From: Brachypodius melanocephalos
Taxonomy: Eukaryota; Chordata; Aves; Passeriformes; Pycnonotidae
NCBI GenBank assembly: GCA_013398615.1
Contig: VZSR01003807.1
Location: forward strand, 21,579,078 to 21,643,077
Direction: 5' to 3'
DNA: 64,000 nucleotides
Positions 63,104 through 64,000 of the stretch are shown piece by piece; position 1 is the stretch's first letter; each line of letters begins with the position of its first letter. Both the position numbers and the translations under genes were made by a program. The notes under the pieces were generated by a model that did not search any database, was not told where the DNA came from, and saw nothing but the letters and a program-made list of their open reading frames with translations.

Positions 63104-63238
63104 CACAGAATATTCTCAGCTGGAGGAGTCTCACAAGGATCATCAAGTCCAACTCTTAAGTGAATGGCCCGTACAGGGATTGAATTCACAACCTTGGTGT
63201 TATTGGCACCGTGCTCTAAGCAACTGAGGCAGTCTCAG
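63104..63238 (-). mobile_element. tRNA-Ile/CR1 chimeric SINE (TguSINE1-like)
   Basis: On the plus strand, CACAGAATATTCTCAGCTGGAGGAGTCTCACAAGGATCATCAAGTCCAACTCTTA (63104 onward) matches a reverse-complemented CR1 tail. It is followed immediately by TGGCCCGTACAGGGATTGAATTCACAACCTTGG.. and GTTATTGGCACCGTGCTCTAAGCAACTGAG. The second part is the reverse complement of a tRNA-Ile(AAT): TGGCCC equals the 3' acceptor strand, GGGATTGAATTC the T-arm/B box, and TTATT-GGCACC covers the anticodon region. A tRNA head plus LINE tail is the structure of passerine TguSINE1-type SINEs mobilised by CR1. The tRNA 5' acceptor strand is not preserved, so it is not a working tRNA gene. The 61-codon plus frame starting at 63164 is antisense to it. 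Confidence 0.82.
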
Positions 63239-64000
63239 GGTCAGCTCCTGGGGGTGAGAATATTCTGGGGAAGTATCACCACGTGGTTGGCCTTTAACTG
63301 CACTGTTCCCATTGTTAAGGTGTTGGAAAGAGCATTACAAGCTACCTAGAGTCTAGGCCTGTCCTTCTATGGACATTACGTTCTTATATCAATAATATAA
63401 AAAGACAGTTTCATGAAGGCTTACATCTCCTAAACCACACAGGTCATCAAGGTCTTTGTAAAAAAAAAAAAATCTTCTTTGTCTTTACTTTGCCAGGACC
63501 TTTGCGTCAGAAGTAAGTAAGGAGAGACCTGCCAACTCTAAATTGTGTCCTTAAGATGTTTTCAGGTTATGTTGCTTATCTAGCATGGACACAGTTAGGA
63601 AGATTGCCATACACAAAAAAAAAAAAAAAAATTGATCTGTAGGCCTTCTCAAGTATTTACTATCATCATCTGAAAATACAACAAAGTGATGGAGATCTGA
63701 ATTAGAATCTGAATGAAGGTAGGGAGGGCTCTCAAGCCCTCTTTTGTGTGGGAAAATCATGAAACAGTGTGAACAGAAACTCTTCCTTATTCATGAGTAA
63801 CTTCCTGCCCTCATGAAGATCACAGAGAAGATCCACTTCCTTTAGAAACAAATTCTGGGAAAAATGGGTTCTAAGGGGAAGATAAAACAGTTGGGTACAG
63901 GTGTGAGGCAACCTACAATGTTCTCTGACCTATGTCTATGTTGTTGAGTAGATCAATACCAAGAATGAGAAAAGGTAGCTTGTAATGCAAGGAAAAGTGA
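63239..64000. other. Non-coding sequence with two A runs
   Basis: Unique sequence with A runs at about 63460-63472 and 63615-63631. No gene is recognised up to the window edge. Confidence 0.6.

Noticed and set aside
63165..63238. tRNA-Ile gene on the minus strand
   Set aside because: The 5' acceptor strand and part of the D arm are lost and a CR1-like tail is attached, so it is a SINE head rather than a functional tRNA.
63164..63349. 61-codon plus frame starting MARTGIEF
   Set aside because: This is the typical translation of the reverse strand of a tRNA-derived sequence, here the SINE head.
1..64000. Bacterial features (operons, ribosome binding sites, CRISPR arrays, insertion sequences)
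   Set aside because: LINE, LTR and SINE content and the lack of long open frames show vertebrate nuclear DNA. No regularly spaced direct repeats were seen.

Overview
The window looks like AT-rich, non-coding nuclear DNA from a bird, most likely a passerine. The bird assignment rests on repeats read directly from the sequence. Seven CR1 LINE 3' fragments carry the avian 3' ending (CCTTCCAACC...ATTCTGTGATT on the element strand). Two or three LTRs are of avian endogenous-retrovirus (ERVL-like) type. One short element near the right end fuses a tRNA-Ile-like head to a CR1-like tail, the architecture known for passerine TguSINE1-type SINEs. I matched families from memory of consensus patterns, without a database search.

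Layout. 1-4564: AT-rich unique sequence with one old CR1 scrap near 1.45 kb. 4565-5495: an essentially complete solo LTR in minus orientation with near-identical 5-bp flanks. 5496-7030: mixed sequence with a small GC-richer patch (6.37-6.6 kb) holding a curious hydrophobic minus-strand reading frame. 7031-7545: internally deleted CR1. 7546-19485: 12 kb of unique sequence. 19486-19886: solo LTR. 19887-26529: unique, with AT-rich blocks. 26530-26684: CR1 tail. 26685-32203: unique, with a 54-nt A tract at 28.3 kb. 32204-32283: very short CR1. 32284-42397: 10 kb of unique sequence containing a candidate orphan exon at 36977-37161. 42398-42978: CR1. 49610-50196: CR1. 57106-57843: CR1, the longest copy. 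60841-61116: a decayed relative of the 19.5-kb LTR. 63104-63238: tRNA/CR1 SINE.

I found no protein-coding gene, rRNA, functional tRNA, CRISPR array or bacterial-type operon. The longest open frames (about 90-160 codons) fall in repeats or have no recognisable domain. The window is best read as a large intron or a gene desert, and the sequence does not say which gene it belongs to. I see no convincing new biological system. The best leads are two splice-site-bounded open segments (36977-37161 plus, 6481-6556 minus), two possible processed-retrocopy ends (about 47250 and 28318), several stretches that look like conserved non-coding elements, and a recurring family of low-complexity (A/C-rich or T/G-rich) tracts containing short C or G runs.
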